Source: DASQZT01 sp963728965
Lineage (GTDB): Bacteria; Acidobacteriota; Terriglobia; Bryobacterales; Bryobacteraceae
DNA length: 64,000 bases
Assembly: GCA_963728965.1 (NCBI GenBank)
Contig: CAVSMH010000011.1
Span: 1-64,000, forward strand
Direction: 5' to 3'
Below, piece after piece: positions 1 to 8,105 of the stretch; the first letter of the stretch is position 1; each line of letters begins with the position of its first letter. A program made the position numbers and the translations under genes. The notes under the pieces are model-generated. The model had not been told where the DNA came from. It ran no database searches and worked only from the letters and a program-made list of their open reading frames with translations.

Positions 1-821
1 ATGCCGGCGATGGGATCGCCGGCGGTGTCGTGTTCCAGTAGGATTTCGATGGCGTCGATTACTTCGGGCGTTTTTTTTTCCACCGGCTTGCGCCCGGCGC
101 CGTGCTGTCGGATCCGGCCGACCTCGACATCCTGATCCAGCAACTGTCGGCGGCCGCGGGCGATGGTGTGCGGATCCAGGCCCAGAAACTCGGCCAGCAC
201 ACTGTCGCCGCCGTGGCCGAGCTTCATGGATTCCAGACCGGCGTACAAGCGGCGCTGCTGCTCGTCCAGCAGACTGTAGAACAAGATGATGGCGGCTTTC
301 ATCTCATCGGGAGACACTTCCAGACGGACGGCATCGACAACCGTAGGGACGGACTGGTTGCTACGACGTGTCAGACGCTGTCGCTGGCGGATGGCCGGGT
401 CGATGGAAGTGTAGAGGAACAGGCCGGAGATCAATTCCCGGGCGATCCTCTTCTGCTGGACAAGGTGGCGTAAGACATCTTGCGCTCCTACGTGCAGGAT
501 CGCAGACAGTTCTTCCGCAAAATATCCCGCGACCGAGCTATGGATGAACGCCTCGGCAGTGGCCAGCAGGGTACCGTAGCGGGAGAACCAGGCCGGCGTG
601 CAGGACCACAAGCCATCGGCTCCGAAACGGGCGATCTCGCGAAGCGTGTAGAAACGGCCGCCATGAGAATAGCTGGTCAGGTAGTCGAGTTCTTTGAGTT
701 TTCGGAAAACAGTGAGGTCGACGTCCGTGCCGAGGGCACGTTTCAGATCGGGAAGGGTTGCGATTTTGTCATGGAGAAGCAGCTTTCGCAACGAATCGGG
801 AGAGAAGGCGAGAGGTCTCAT
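1..821 (-). CDS. Transposase, ISAzo13-like, 3' end beyond window
   Basis: The minus strand is open from an ATG at 821 to the window edge (273 codons), with no stop, so the C-terminus lies outside. The first ~150 residues look like a winged-helix or similar DNA-binding region. From about residue 190 the protein reads DEQQRRLYAGLESMKLGHGG, then a short helix-turn-helix-like stretch (AEFLGLDPHTIARGRRQL) and a G-A-G-R-K-P-V-E-K-K segment leading to a P-E-V-I-D-A-I-E stretch and D-T-A-G-D-P. That order (LGHGG, HTH, GGGRK, D-x-x-G-D-P) is how I recognise the ISAzo13 type. The DDE catalytic core would lie outside the window, so family membership is inferred from the N-terminal half only. A perfect inverted repeat overlaps the start codon. 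Confidence 0.55.
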   Translation of the reverse strand, partial: MRPLAFSPDSLRKLLLHDKIATLPDLKRALGTDVDLTVFRKLKELDYLTSYSHGGRFYTLREIARFGADGLWSCTPAWFSRYGTLLATAEAFIHSSVAGYFAEELSAILHVGAQDVLRHLVQQKRIARELISGLFLYTSIDPAIRQRQRLTRRSNQSVPTVVDAVRLEVSPDEMKAAIILFYSLLDEQQRRLYAGLESMKLGHGGDSVLAEFLGLDPHTIARGRRQLLDQDVEVGRIRQHGAGRKPVEKKTPEVIDAIEILLEHDTAGDPIAG

Positions 822-822
822 A

Positions 823-869
823 ATGTTATAGTTGCGACTGAAAGACGGATACAATCGACACTATAACAT
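823..869. promoter_or_regulatory. Inverted repeat at transposase gene start
   Basis: Two perfect 10-base arms, ATGTTATAGT (823-832) and ACTATAACAT (860-869), are separated by 27 bases directly upstream of and abutting the minus-strand ATG at 821. This is seen directly. An operator for autoregulation or part of the element's end are both possible; the AT-rich arms stand out in GC-rich surroundings. Confidence 0.45.
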
Positions 870-1087
870 AACCGACGATGAATTCGGCAAGGTGCGGATC
901 GGTTCCAGTTGCCCGTCGATATTGAGGGAAACCTTAAGTGAAGCGGGATCGTGCCGAAGCGCGCAGTCGTCGGTAATGTGGACGCTACGACTACGAATGA
1001 GCAGTTATTGTTGCGTCAGCCCTTAGCACCCGCAGCCTGGCCCATCCCGGAACCGAGAAGGCTCTGGCCGTTCAGGCTCTCGGGACA

Positions 1088-1504
1088 GTGGAGCATCCAC
1101 GTCTCAATAGAGCGGTCACCGCTCTGCTCGAATCGCGAGCGCTCGCACTCTGGGTCGACGCCGTATCCGAGCCGGGACAACCCATTCAGGAAGCGATATT
1201 GACGGAACTGCGAGGCAGATGCATCGACGTTCCGCCATCGCCAGGGCTCGGCCCTCGATGGACCCGATCCCTTTTTGCCAGCATCCTCCGCCTTGGCGAG
1301 TCGAGTTGGCGCGGCATAGCTCGTTCCGAGGGATGGTTTCCGGCACTGCGATACGAGGTCGTTAACCATCCGCGTTACCAGCGACTCGTTCACTACAACC
1401 AGCACTGCCACGATGGGTGGTCGCAAAGCCTTCCCAAGCCCTGCCCGACGTTCTCCGAATGGCTTAAAGCAGCCGACCGCTACTGTGTTGTTCGGAATGC
1501 CTAG
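1088..1504 (+). CDS. Small hypothetical protein
   Basis: A 138-residue frame begins at a GTG (1088). The frame is open upstream to 1001, but there is no ATG, GTG or TTG there, so the gene may have lost its 5' end. The protein is rich in Arg, Leu and Trp, has no obvious membrane segment, and I recognise no family. It is convergent with the minus-strand gene ending at 1510. Low confidence because the ribosome site is weak and the region is full of transposon debris. Confidence 0.3.
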   Translation: MEHPRLNRAVTALLESRALALWVDAVSEPGQPIQEAILTELRGRCIDVPPSPGLGPRWTRSLFASILRLGESSWRGIARSEGWFPALRYEVVNHPRYQRLVHYNQHCHDGWSQSLPKPCPTFSEWLKAADRYCVVRNA

Positions 1505-1509
1505 AGACC

Positions 1510-2127
1510 TCATTCCTTGGCCGCTCCGGTCGCTCTCGGCTTGGCGGTGCGGTCCGGGTATCCCATCTCGCGAAGCCAATTCTGCATGTCCACGCTCAGG
1601 CTCTCGAATGGGATCTTCTCCGGATGGTCGGCAAGGAACTTCGAGACCGAACTATCGGTGATGCGGCCACCTTTGGTCAGAAGAAGCTTTTCGGCAACCC
1701 AATATTGAACCCTGGCAGGCGGAACGGCGAACATCTCTGCGACATCCTTCACCTTGAATCCGCCAAGACTCTCTGCCGTGTATTCGAGATCCCGGAGCTT
1801 CTTCCGGACGGCCCCAACAGAGCGGCCGAGCCGTTGCGCAATCAGGTTGAGCGATGCGTTGCTGTCGATGGACCAGAGCAGATGGTTCTCATCGGCGTCC
1901 GTCCAGCGCGGGGCTCTTGGTCGGCACAGATCCAACGCCGCCGCGCGTTTCTTGACCGAATACCGGGACCAGGTTGGTTGGTACTGTCGGATGGCCCGGC
2001 CGGCAGCCCGCAGGCCACCGCGGGCCCAAGCTGCCTTCAGAACGTCATCCAACTCCGCAGTCCACTGGCAAGTTTTTCCTCTAGCAGGTTGCTGAAAAAG
2101 GGTATTTCGATGCCCGAAAGCACCCAA
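1510..2127 (-). CDS. Myb/SANT- and HTH-like DNA-binding protein, probably 5'-truncated
   Basis: 205 residues. Two helical Trp-containing segments (W-T-A-E-L-D-D-V-L-K near residue 22 and W-T-D-A-D-E-N-H-L-L near residue 76) look like tandem SANT/Myb-type or homeodomain-like units, the second followed by L-I-A-Q-R-L-G-R-S-V-G-A-V-R-K-K-L. A further HTH-like stretch (VKDVAEMFAVPPARVQYWV) follows near residue 125. The role is probably DNA binding; the target is unknown. The first ~15 codons are read from the terminal repeat of the short element starting at 2081, so insertion has replaced the original start and the annotated N-terminus is probably artificial. Confidence 0.5.
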   Translation of the reverse strand: MGAFGHRNTLFQQPARGKTCQWTAELDDVLKAAWARGGLRAAGRAIRQYQPTWSRYSVKKRAAALDLCRPRAPRWTDADENHLLWSIDSNASLNLIAQRLGRSVGAVRKKLRDLEYTAESLGGFKVKDVAEMFAVPPARVQYWVAEKLLLTKGGRITDSSVSKFLADHPEKIPFESLSVDMQNWLREMGYPDRTAKPRATGAAKE

Positions 2128-2177
2128 TGGACTTGTCCCGATTTTTAGACAAACAGTTAAGACACAAATTCCATTGA

Positions 2178-2555
2178 ATGGAGAATTGTGTCATGGGGCT
2201 GTCACGACGAACTTTCACGCGTGAGGAGAAATTGGCCGCCATCCGACGGCTGGAGACGGGGTCCTCGATTGCCGAGGTGGCGCGGGCATTTGAGGTGAAC
2301 CCGAATGTCCTGCATCGCTGGCGCCGGGAATTCCGTGAAGGACCGGGCAATGCGTTTCCGGGCTTGGGAAAGCAGCGGTGGGATGATACCGAGCAGGCCA
2401 AGCTGGAGCGGAAAATCGGCCAGCAAACCCTGGAGATCGATTTTTTAAAGCGCAGCTTGCAACGCATCGAGGAACAGCGGAGGTTGCAGGCATTGACTGG
2501 AAAGCCGCGATCTACGGGAACATCCAGGAGCAAGTCCGGAGGGAAACGAGCATGA
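2178..2555 (+). CDS. IS3-family transposase OrfA
   Basis: 125 residues. An N-terminal helix-turn-helix (FTREEKLAAIRRLETGSSIA, then EVARAFEVNPNVLHRWRREF) binds the element ends in this family, followed by a leucine-rich coiled region (residues ~75-100) used for multimerisation. The stop overlaps the orfB ATG (ATGA at 2552-2555). A T6A3 run at 2451-2459 lies upstream, and orfB is in the -1 frame, open back to that run, so a -1 frameshift giving an OrfAB fusion is possible as well as translational coupling. ATG 2193 is an alternative start. Confidence 0.85.
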   Translation: MENCVMGLSRRTFTREEKLAAIRRLETGSSIAEVARAFEVNPNVLHRWRREFREGPGNAFPGLGKQRWDDTEQAKLERKIGQQTLEIDFLKRSLQRIEEQRRLQALTGKPRSTGTSRSKSGGKRA

Positions 2556-3400
2556 GCATCGCCGAGATGTGCGCGCTGGCCCATCTGAGCCGGGCCGGCT
2601 ACTACCGGTTCCTGACCACGCCGGCCGCCGGGGATAAGGACATCGATCTACGGGATGCCATCCAGCGGATCGCCTTGGAGTTTCCCGCCTATGGACGGCC
2701 ACGCATGACCGAAGAACTGCACCGGCGCGGCTGGCAGGTCGGGCCGAACCGGGTGTACCGCCTGATGCGGGAGGACAATCTGCTGTGCCTGCGGCGACGG
2801 AAGTTCCTGGTGACCACGAACTCCAATCACAGTCGGCCGGTGTACCCGAACCTGGCGCGCGGGATGGCGTTGACCGACATCGATCAACTGTGGGTGGCGG
2901 ACATCACCTACATTCGACTGGCAGCGGAGTTCGTGTATCTAGCTGTCATCTTGGATGCCTACTCGCGGCGGGTGATTGGCTGGGCGCTGGACCGAACGTT
3001 GGAGGACGAGCTTACCATCGCAGCGCTTCGCATGGCGCTTGAGCGGCGCATACCGGCGCCGGGTTTGGTGCATCATTCTGACCGCGGCGTGCAGTACGCC
3101 TCACAAGACTACACGGACCTGCTGAAGAGCCGGGACATCACCATCAGCATGAGTCGCAAGGGAAATCCGTTCGACAATGCGGCCTGCGAATCGTTCATGA
3201 AGACCCTCAAATATGAGGAGGTGTATCGCCAGGAATACCGCGATCTGGCGGAGGCGCGGGCTTCCATAAAGCACTTCCTGGAACGGGTGTACAACCGCAA
3301 ACGCCTCCATTCGGCGCTCGGCTACCGGCCGCCGGTGGAGTTTGAACAACAGTTGTTGGGCCAGGCAGCAACCACGAGCGCATGCCGCCGCGCCCTATGA
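2552..3400 (+). CDS. IS3-family transposase OrfB (DDE integrase)
   Basis: 282 residues. An HTH_21-type N-terminus (Y-G-R-P-R-M-T-E-E-L-H-R-R-G near residue 47) precedes an rve integrase core. Catalytic acidic residues can be placed: first Asp in WVADITYI (~residue 114), second Asp in HHSDRGVQY (~175), and Glu in DNAACESFMKTLK (~211). The end RLHSALGYRPPVEFE is typical. Length and motifs are complete, so this copy may be active. It could also be made as an OrfAB fusion by -1 frameshifting. Confidence 0.9.
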   Translation: MSIAEMCALAHLSRAGYYRFLTTPAAGDKDIDLRDAIQRIALEFPAYGRPRMTEELHRRGWQVGPNRVYRLMREDNLLCLRRRKFLVTTNSNHSRPVYPNLARGMALTDIDQLWVADITYIRLAAEFVYLAVILDAYSRRVIGWALDRTLEDELTIAALRMALERRIPAPGLVHHSDRGVQYASQDYTDLLKSRDITISMSRKGNPFDNAACESFMKTLKYEEVYRQEYRDLAEARASIKHFLERVYNRKRLHSALGYRPPVEFEQQLLGQAATTSACRRAL

Positions 3401-3847
3401 CATCGACGCATCATATGAATGGCGGAAGCAAAGGCGCCCTATACAGGGAAACTCGACAAGCGACCGGCAGCTACGTGGTCCGGATTGTAATCGCCACAGC
3501 CGAGTTTGCGCCGATGCCTCCCCACTGGCCGGGCTACCCCGGCGGTCTCATTCTGACGGCCATCAGAATGCGTTTTTCAAGGCATGGCGGAATCTATCTG
3601 GTCCGATGTGGTATGAAAACCAAACCCCAGGCCGGGAGCCGTGCCGCCTCCCGTTGGTCGGCCCCGAACCCGGGTAGCAGAGCGTGTCGGGAGGACCGCG
3701 CTCCATCTCATCGTCCGCAGATGAGTTCCGGCCGGCTATTCCTTGATCGGGGTGCTCGCCAGCAGAGCCCGTCTCCGCTTCACCGGCAGCTTCATCCTAA
3801 AACCGTTCCGGGATGGGGCACAATGAAATGGCAGCGAACGGTCAACA
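3401..3847. other. Non-coding 3' part of the IS3 element
   Basis: Between the orfB stop and the right terminal repeat I see no gene with family features. Open frames here have biased composition and no recognisable motif. It may be captured DNA or an extended IS end. Confidence 0.4.
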
Positions 3848-3981
3848 GTGTCCTAACTATTTGTCTCAGCAAACGGGGCAAGCGCACAATGTCTCGCTCC
3901 GTCAAACGTAGAATCAACAGTTTGCGGCTGTTGGTAAGTGCCATTCTAAGTAGTCCGGGGACTTTTTCAGCAGCCTGCTAG

Positions 3982-4239
3982 GCTTGCCGACCTTCCGTCC
4001 CTTCCTACTCCCTGTCGACTTAGCCGGTTCCACAACTCTGGTTCCCATATCCCGGTTTCCAATCTGTCGCTACACCCAAGATGGGCTTTAATCATTCGAC
4101 AACCTGTAGTCGTCCCCGTCGCTCGGATGCCACTGAATACACCTTCATGCCCTCTTAAACCGCCACTGAGTTCCGGCAGCCGCCGGTATGCCTCTCTACT
4201 GAAATAAGTAGTTCGTGGCCAAGAAAGTCAGACAGCGGC
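3982..4239. other. Intergenic stretch, nothing recognised
   Basis: Lies between the right end of the short element and the 3' end of the PAPS-reductase-like pseudogene. No gene, RNA or strong repeat was seen. Confidence 0.4.
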
Positions 4240-5340
4240 TCACACGGAACCATGAACTTGAGCACAGTCGGGGGCCGCACACGTGCTCGGAAAACTGGCT
4301 CTGCGTCGCTCGTACCGAGACCCAGGTCGACGAATTTCCGCGGCCTTCCCGAAACAGCTTTCAGACGCAGGAAGCCGATCAATTGTCGTATGCTTTTGAT
4401 TTGCGAGGCTGGGGAAGTCTGTCTCGCTGCGACGCTCATGCCATACGTACGGGATTCCGCGCAATTCTTCGACAGCAACACCGCTACTAGCCGAGATCGT
4501 GTTCAAGGCCATTCGTGCCTCGGCCGGGCCCTCGAAAACGCGGAGCTTTTCGACTGCCCGGTCGGCTTTTCCTTTGCCTGAGTAAATGCGGCGGACGCGA
4601 TACAGTGCCCACGCATCCGACTCGATGCTCTTGCGGTACAGTTCGACCGCAACGTCGTTGCCGGCGTCGATAGTGATCTGGATCAAAGAGCGACCCTTGT
4701 AGATCGTTGCGCGCGGGTTGAGGGCCAGGGAAAGGTGTTCAATTCTCATGGCATCGCCGACCTGGCGCGGGTGCTCTCGCTGCCGCTCGATCGCGTCATC
4801 GCGCAATGCGTTGAAAGGGCAGTAAACGCACGCCGATTTCCTCCAGGTAATACCCAAGACAGAGCGGATGTATTCAATGCAGGTCCGCCGGTCCCACCCC
4901 CATTCAAGCAGCGGATAGAACGCTTCCCGGCTGAGTGTGTTGTACTCGCAACTGCGGTTGATTCGGCGCTTTTCCTCGACATTGAAACCGAATGCTATTC
5001 GTTCGCCGAATGCGTACTCGCTCTTGGCAACTCGCCCGGTTTCGTCGGCGTTATATCCGATCGCATGGCGGGCACGGCCACGCACGTGTTCATCTAGCCA
5101 CTGTTCGATCACCCACGCCTTGAACTTCAGGGCGCAGCGGTGGACACCGCCGTACTGCGGTACCGTTCCGTTCCGCTTCAGCTCATCCGAGAGTTTGTAG
5201 TCGCCCTCCAGGAACACCCTTGCAGGAGTGCGGGAATCGTCGAGCACCGTTATGCCTTCCCCTTCGAGATGACCATGTCGCGCGACCTGCACGTACCGTA
5301 TCCCTTGAGCACGCATCAGCGGAAGGATGTGGGCCTCCAC
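4240..5340 (-). pseudogene. PAPS-reductase/PP-loop family protein, truncated
   Basis: The frame reads D-L-I-V-I-T-S-Q-V-G-D-E-Y-T-D-T before the GTG at 5340, then HILPLMRAQGIRYVQVARHG, YKLSDELKRNGTVPQYGG, HAIGYNADETGR, LLEWGWDRRTCIEYIR and KSACVYCPFNALRDD. These match the phosphoadenosine-phosphosulfate-reductase-like ATP pyrophosphatase family, including a C-x-x-C pair. The family's N-terminal ATP-binding S-x-G-x-D-S loop should lie just upstream, but the frame hits a stop about 25 codons before 5340 and no intact loop is visible in any frame. The last ~60 residues (after ERRSETDFPS) also look frame-shifted. It is probably non-functional. Relatives occur in phages and DNA-modification loci; no such partner genes are seen here. 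Confidence 0.65.
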
Positions 5341-5530
5341 GTCGCGACCGGTGTCGGTGTATTCGTCGCCGACCTGGGACGTAATGACGATCAGATCTTC
5401 CAGCGAGCACGGTCAGGCTCGCATCAGTTGCGCGAGCCAGCCCAAACCTGACAATCGTGGCCAACAGTATGTGCGCGCCGAAGTAACGCAGGGACGGTTC
5501 GGCATCTCGGGTGTGCATCTGCCCTGCGGT

Positions 5531-6685
5531 GTGCTCCGCGATTACTTTTACGTCACCGACCGCCATCAAACCTGGGATCGGCAAACGCGTCTATACGAAA
5601 TTGTGCGAACGTCTCCGAGCGCGTCACCGACCGAACTGCGTCTGGCTTTTAAACTTCGCCAACTGGAACTCAACGCCGAACATGCTCCCAAAACCGACTT
5701 TTCCGCCCTGGAGCGGGCTTTTAACATTCTGGCGCAGCCGGACCTGCGGGCTTGTTACAACCAGTTGTTAACCGATTCGGAGGGCCAAGTGGTGTTCCCG
5801 TACGGCGGCCTCGGCTCGATTCTCGCGAACGGTCAGAGATCGCGCGACGGTCAAACCTTCTTTGCCAGTCGCATCCTGTCCTTTCGCCCCGATGTTCGAG
5901 AGCGGCGTTTCCGCGTACCCCTGCGCAAGGTGGTTTTCTATCACGACCACGCCGTCTACCGCGATGGCCGTCGGAGACTGGAGATTGGTCTCGACCAGTC
6001 GGTGATGCCGATCGTTTGGGGCGCCACATGGAACCAATGGAGACACCTGCTCGGCGCCAAGATGGAGATCCAGGCCACCTTCGTGGCAAACGCCAAGTAC
6101 CAATGTCGCAGCGGCGAATGGCATGTGCTGAACTGGGAGACCGCTCTTCCGAGCCGCATTGAGGTGAAACTACCGGCCGATCTCGCTGAGCAGGTGGACA
6201 CGGCGCGTAAGATGTATCATCGCTTCGGCCAGTTCTCGGATGCCCTGGAACAGGTTCGCGCTCGCATCGACAGGGAACCTGTTGAAAGGGAGGAACTGCG
6301 ACGCCTCTGTTGGGACCTCCACATCCCCGGCGACTTCGACGTGGCTCAAATCAACTGGCGCCCGGACTACGATGCCTTCTTCTACCGCCACCTCTGCCGG
6401 AAGGCGCGGCGGCTGTACCTGTTCCGCGGGGAGTATATCTTGGAACTCCCGATGGCCATTGCTGTCGAGACGCCACAACTGGGGAACGCGACGTATGTTT
6501 TCGCGAGGCCTCCGAACATTGAGACCTTCCTTGCAGCCTATACCCGGATCACCAAGGAGGACATCCGTCAAAATCGCGACAACGCGGCAGAGAAGCTGGG
6601 ATTTTTGAGGCGCATTGTGCACGGGCCAAATCCCCGCGCCTGGGTCAAAGAGCTGGATCGCCGGTGCGGTGAAGCTGTAGACTGA
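5531..6685 (+). CDS. Uncharacterised protein with J-domain-like N-terminus
   Basis: From the GTG at 5531 the protein is 384 residues; an upstream ATG at 5327 gives a longer frame overlapping the opposite-strand pseudogene and reads like antisense. Residues ~15-75 (TRLYEIVRTSPSASPTELRL ... LERAFNILAQPDLRACYNQL) follow the helix pattern of a J domain (Y-x-x-L-x-x-x-P-x-A, then A-x-x-x-L-x-x-P-x-x-R-x-x-Y), but the HPD tripeptide is absent, so it is not a normal DnaJ co-chaperone. The rest is a conserved-looking mixed region ending KEDIRQNRDNAAEKLGFLRR. A broken paralogous tail lies at 7794-8030. I do not know its function; a structural or adaptor role linked to the mobile region is a guess. Confidence 0.6.
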   Translation: MLRDYFYVTDRHQTWDRQTRLYEIVRTSPSASPTELRLAFKLRQLELNAEHAPKTDFSALERAFNILAQPDLRACYNQLLTDSEGQVVFPYGGLGSILANGQRSRDGQTFFASRILSFRPDVRERRFRVPLRKVVFYHDHAVYRDGRRRLEIGLDQSVMPIVWGATWNQWRHLLGAKMEIQATFVANAKYQCRSGEWHVLNWETALPSRIEVKLPADLAEQVDTARKMYHRFGQFSDALEQVRARIDREPVEREELRRLCWDLHIPGDFDVAQINWRPDYDAFFYRHLCRKARRLYLFRGEYILELPMAIAVETPQLGNATYVFARPPNIETFLAAYTRITKEDIRQNRDNAAEKLGFLRRIVHGPNPRAWVKELDRRCGEAVD

Positions 6686-6826
6686 TCGCGCAAACGTATC
6701 GCCGCCGTCGGCAGTAGACTGAGTAGGTCGCTGCCGCCCCAAAACACTTCTGGCACACGGACTATTCAGTGCCGGCCTGGTTGATTACGCAGGGATCGTT
6801 GCTACGAGGCCGTGCCTGAGGCCCGT

Positions 6827-7216
6827 TCATGCGGCTTCGGTACCAACCCGCCTCGGTTTTGACACCAGCAGTGTCAGAGAGATCCGATGGTACGGGACTC
6901 GCGGGGCAACTGATCCCCGCACCCCCCGGATGAGATGCACGAAGCCGTAACGCTCCATGGTTTTCAGCGTCCGGGACAGGTTCGATTTCTTTCGCCCGGT
7001 TAGTTCCGCCAGTCGCGCAAGCGATTCAGGGGCGGAATCGGCGATGACCCCAAGCAGGGCACGGTTGCGGTCGGATAAGACCCTGGCGAAGCTCTCAGCC
7101 GAGGTGAACCACACTTTCGGCTCGTCGGCCGCCGGCCGGTACTCGCCTCGAGCGATCGCAACCGTCCGAGCTTTCATCTGCTCGTAACTGGCAATCCCCA
7201 CGCGCAGCGTCCTCAT
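6827..7216 (-). CDS. TumA-like HTH antitoxin/regulator
   Basis: 129 residues. A MarR-like winged helix occupies residues ~55-110: LLGVIADSAPESLARLAELT, then GRKKSNLSRTLKTMERYGFV. This matches the HVO_A0114-type putative DNA-binding antitoxins paired with TumE toxins. The ATG shares one base with the stop of the upstream gene (TAATG), so the pair is translationally coupled, with the toxin gene first. Expected role: binds TumE and represses its own operon. The function is inferred from family and gene order. Confidence 0.7.
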   Translation of the reverse strand: MRTLRVGIASYEQMKARTVAIARGEYRPAADEPKVWFTSAESFARVLSDRNRALLGVIADSAPESLARLAELTGRKKSNLSRTLKTMERYGFVHLIRGVRGSVAPRVPYHRISLTLLVSKPRRVGTEAA

Positions 7217-7587
7217 TAGATGACTCCCTTCTCTTTCAAGAGTTTATCCACCTCGGTCCAAAAGTCCACCAGAAGCGTGGCCGCGTCTTTGAACCGATAG
7301 GGTCGAACGGTCTCCATCCGGTGCTTGTGGTCAAGAGGACCCCGGCTCTTGCCCCCAGGCCCATGCGATTCCCGGACGGAATGAGCGTTGTCATATCCAA
7401 CCAACCGCTGCCCACCCGGGCCGTGCAGCGTCAACGAGTAGTTCAGCCCATGCGGCCGCTCGGCGGAACAAACGACACGACTGACCGAGAACCGAACCCA
7501 GTACTGGCCCTTCGCATCGACCACAAATACCTGGCTGTCAAGATCCAGCAGCACGTCTGCGCCGGGATCCCGATCGTGCCCTTTCAT
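7216..7587 (-). CDS. TumE-like toxin (DUF6516 family)
   Basis: From ATG 7587 the protein is 123 residues. It shows the family pattern: an N-terminal strand pair (QVFVVDAKGQYWVRFSVSRV), then HGLNYSLTL, the motif L-V-G-Y-D-N, a charged linker with D-H-K-H-R, and PYRFKDAATLLVDFWTEVDK. The longer frame to 7824 has low-complexity upstream sequence and is not supported. It is directly followed by the antitoxin-like gene with a one-base overlap. Expected to inhibit growth when free of its partner; its biochemical target is not evident from sequence. Confidence 0.7.
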   Translation of the reverse strand: MKGHDRDPGADVLLDLDSQVFVVDAKGQYWVRFSVSRVVCSAERPHGLNYSLTLHGPGGQRLVGYDNAHSVRESHGPGGKSRGPLDHKHRMETVRPYRFKDAATLLVDFWTEVDKLLKEKGVI

Positions 7588-7659
7588 CGATCCAAGGTTA
7601 TCATCAACTGATAACCATTGCAACCGACAACGTCCAGCGCCGCTGGGCGGCGCAGGTTC

Positions 7660-7708
7660 TTGGCGGCTAACTCCAGTCGGGCTACGCCCTCCCTCCGTCA
7701 GCCGCCAA
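7660..7708. terminator. Stem-loop upstream of the TA pair
   Basis: TTGGCGGCT (7660-7668) and AGCCGCCAA (7700-7708) form a perfect 9-bp stem, with a smaller GGGC/GCCC pair inside the loop. There is no T-run, so it could be a REP-like element rather than a terminator. Confidence 0.35.
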
Positions 7709-7793
7709 AACCCAAACCTGACCATCATCCGCGACGTCAACGGCCGCCTCGCAAAAAAACCCGGGCACAAATCCCGGATTCCCGAGATAAGAG

Positions 7794-8105
7794 ATGGAGC
7801 ACGCCACCGTGGTGGAAGTTCCACAGCAAGGGCATGCGACCTACGTTTTCTCGCGTCCGCCGAACCTCGATCACTGGGTCCGTGCGTACGCCCGAACTGC
7901 CAAGGACGACATCCGCCAGAATCGAGGGAACGCCGCCGAGCAACTCGGCTTTCTGGGCCGCGTCATGCACGGACGAAATCCAAGAAACTGGTTGCGGACT
8001 CTCCGCGCAAAGATTGGTGAACCGGTGGACTACTCACTCTGTGACTTGAACCATAAAATGGCCGTTTTGAACCATAATGTGGCCGGTAATTCAATGGGCC
8101 GGTAA
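7794..8105 (+). pseudogene. 3' fragment paralogous to the J-domain-like gene
   Basis: Residues ~6-78 (VVEVPQQGHATYVFSRPPNL ... DDIRQNRGNAAEQLGFLGRV ... IGEPVD, ending at base 8030) align with the last ~75 residues of the gene at 5531-6685 (GNATYVFARPPN, KEDIRQNRDNAAEKLGFLRR, GEAVD). The N-terminal ~300 residues are missing, and the frame then runs into repeat-bearing transposon-end sequence before stopping. It marks a second, destroyed copy of the same unrecognised family. Confidence 0.7.

Larger units (their letters stand above)
2134..3880 (+). mobile_element. IS3-family insertion sequence
   Basis: Terminal inverted repeats are visible: left end 2134-2166, starting TGTCCCGATTTTTAGACAAA, and right end 3848-3880, whose complement starts TGCCCCGTTTGCTGAGACAA. 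They match over about 33 positions with few differences and have the TG...CA ends usual for IS3. The element carries orfA (2178-2555) and orfB (2552-3400). No clear flanking target duplication is visible. About 450 bases between the orfB stop and the right end hold no convincing gene, which is long for IS3. Confidence 0.8.
2081..3981. mobile_element. Short IS5-like/MITE-like element split by an IS3 element
   Basis: Left end CTAGCAGGTTGCTGAAAAAG (2081-2100) and right end CTTTTTCAGCAGCCTGCTAG (3962-3981) are near-perfect inverted repeats. The outermost CTAG on both sides can be read as a 4-bp target duplication, as in IS5-group elements. Removing the IS3 element inside (2134-3880) leaves only about 150 bases, too short for a transposase, so this looks like a MITE or internally deleted copy. 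Confidence 0.6.

Noticed and set aside
102..1026. Several plus-strand open frames over the first kilobase
   Set aside because: They are antisense or out-of-frame to the minus-strand transposase gene and the small gene at 1088; none has family features.
5327..5530. Upstream extension of the J-like gene to an ATG at 5327
   Set aside because: The added residues are the antisense of the PAPS-reductase-like gene and have no domain-like pattern; GTG 5531 fits better.
7660..7708. Integron attC site
   Set aside because: The stem lacks the conserved attC core triplets and no integron integrase is nearby.
7588..7824. Longer N-terminus for the TumE-like toxin
   Set aside because: The extension crosses a stem-loop and reads low-complexity Arg/Pro/Gly sequence; the family starts near the ATG at 7587.
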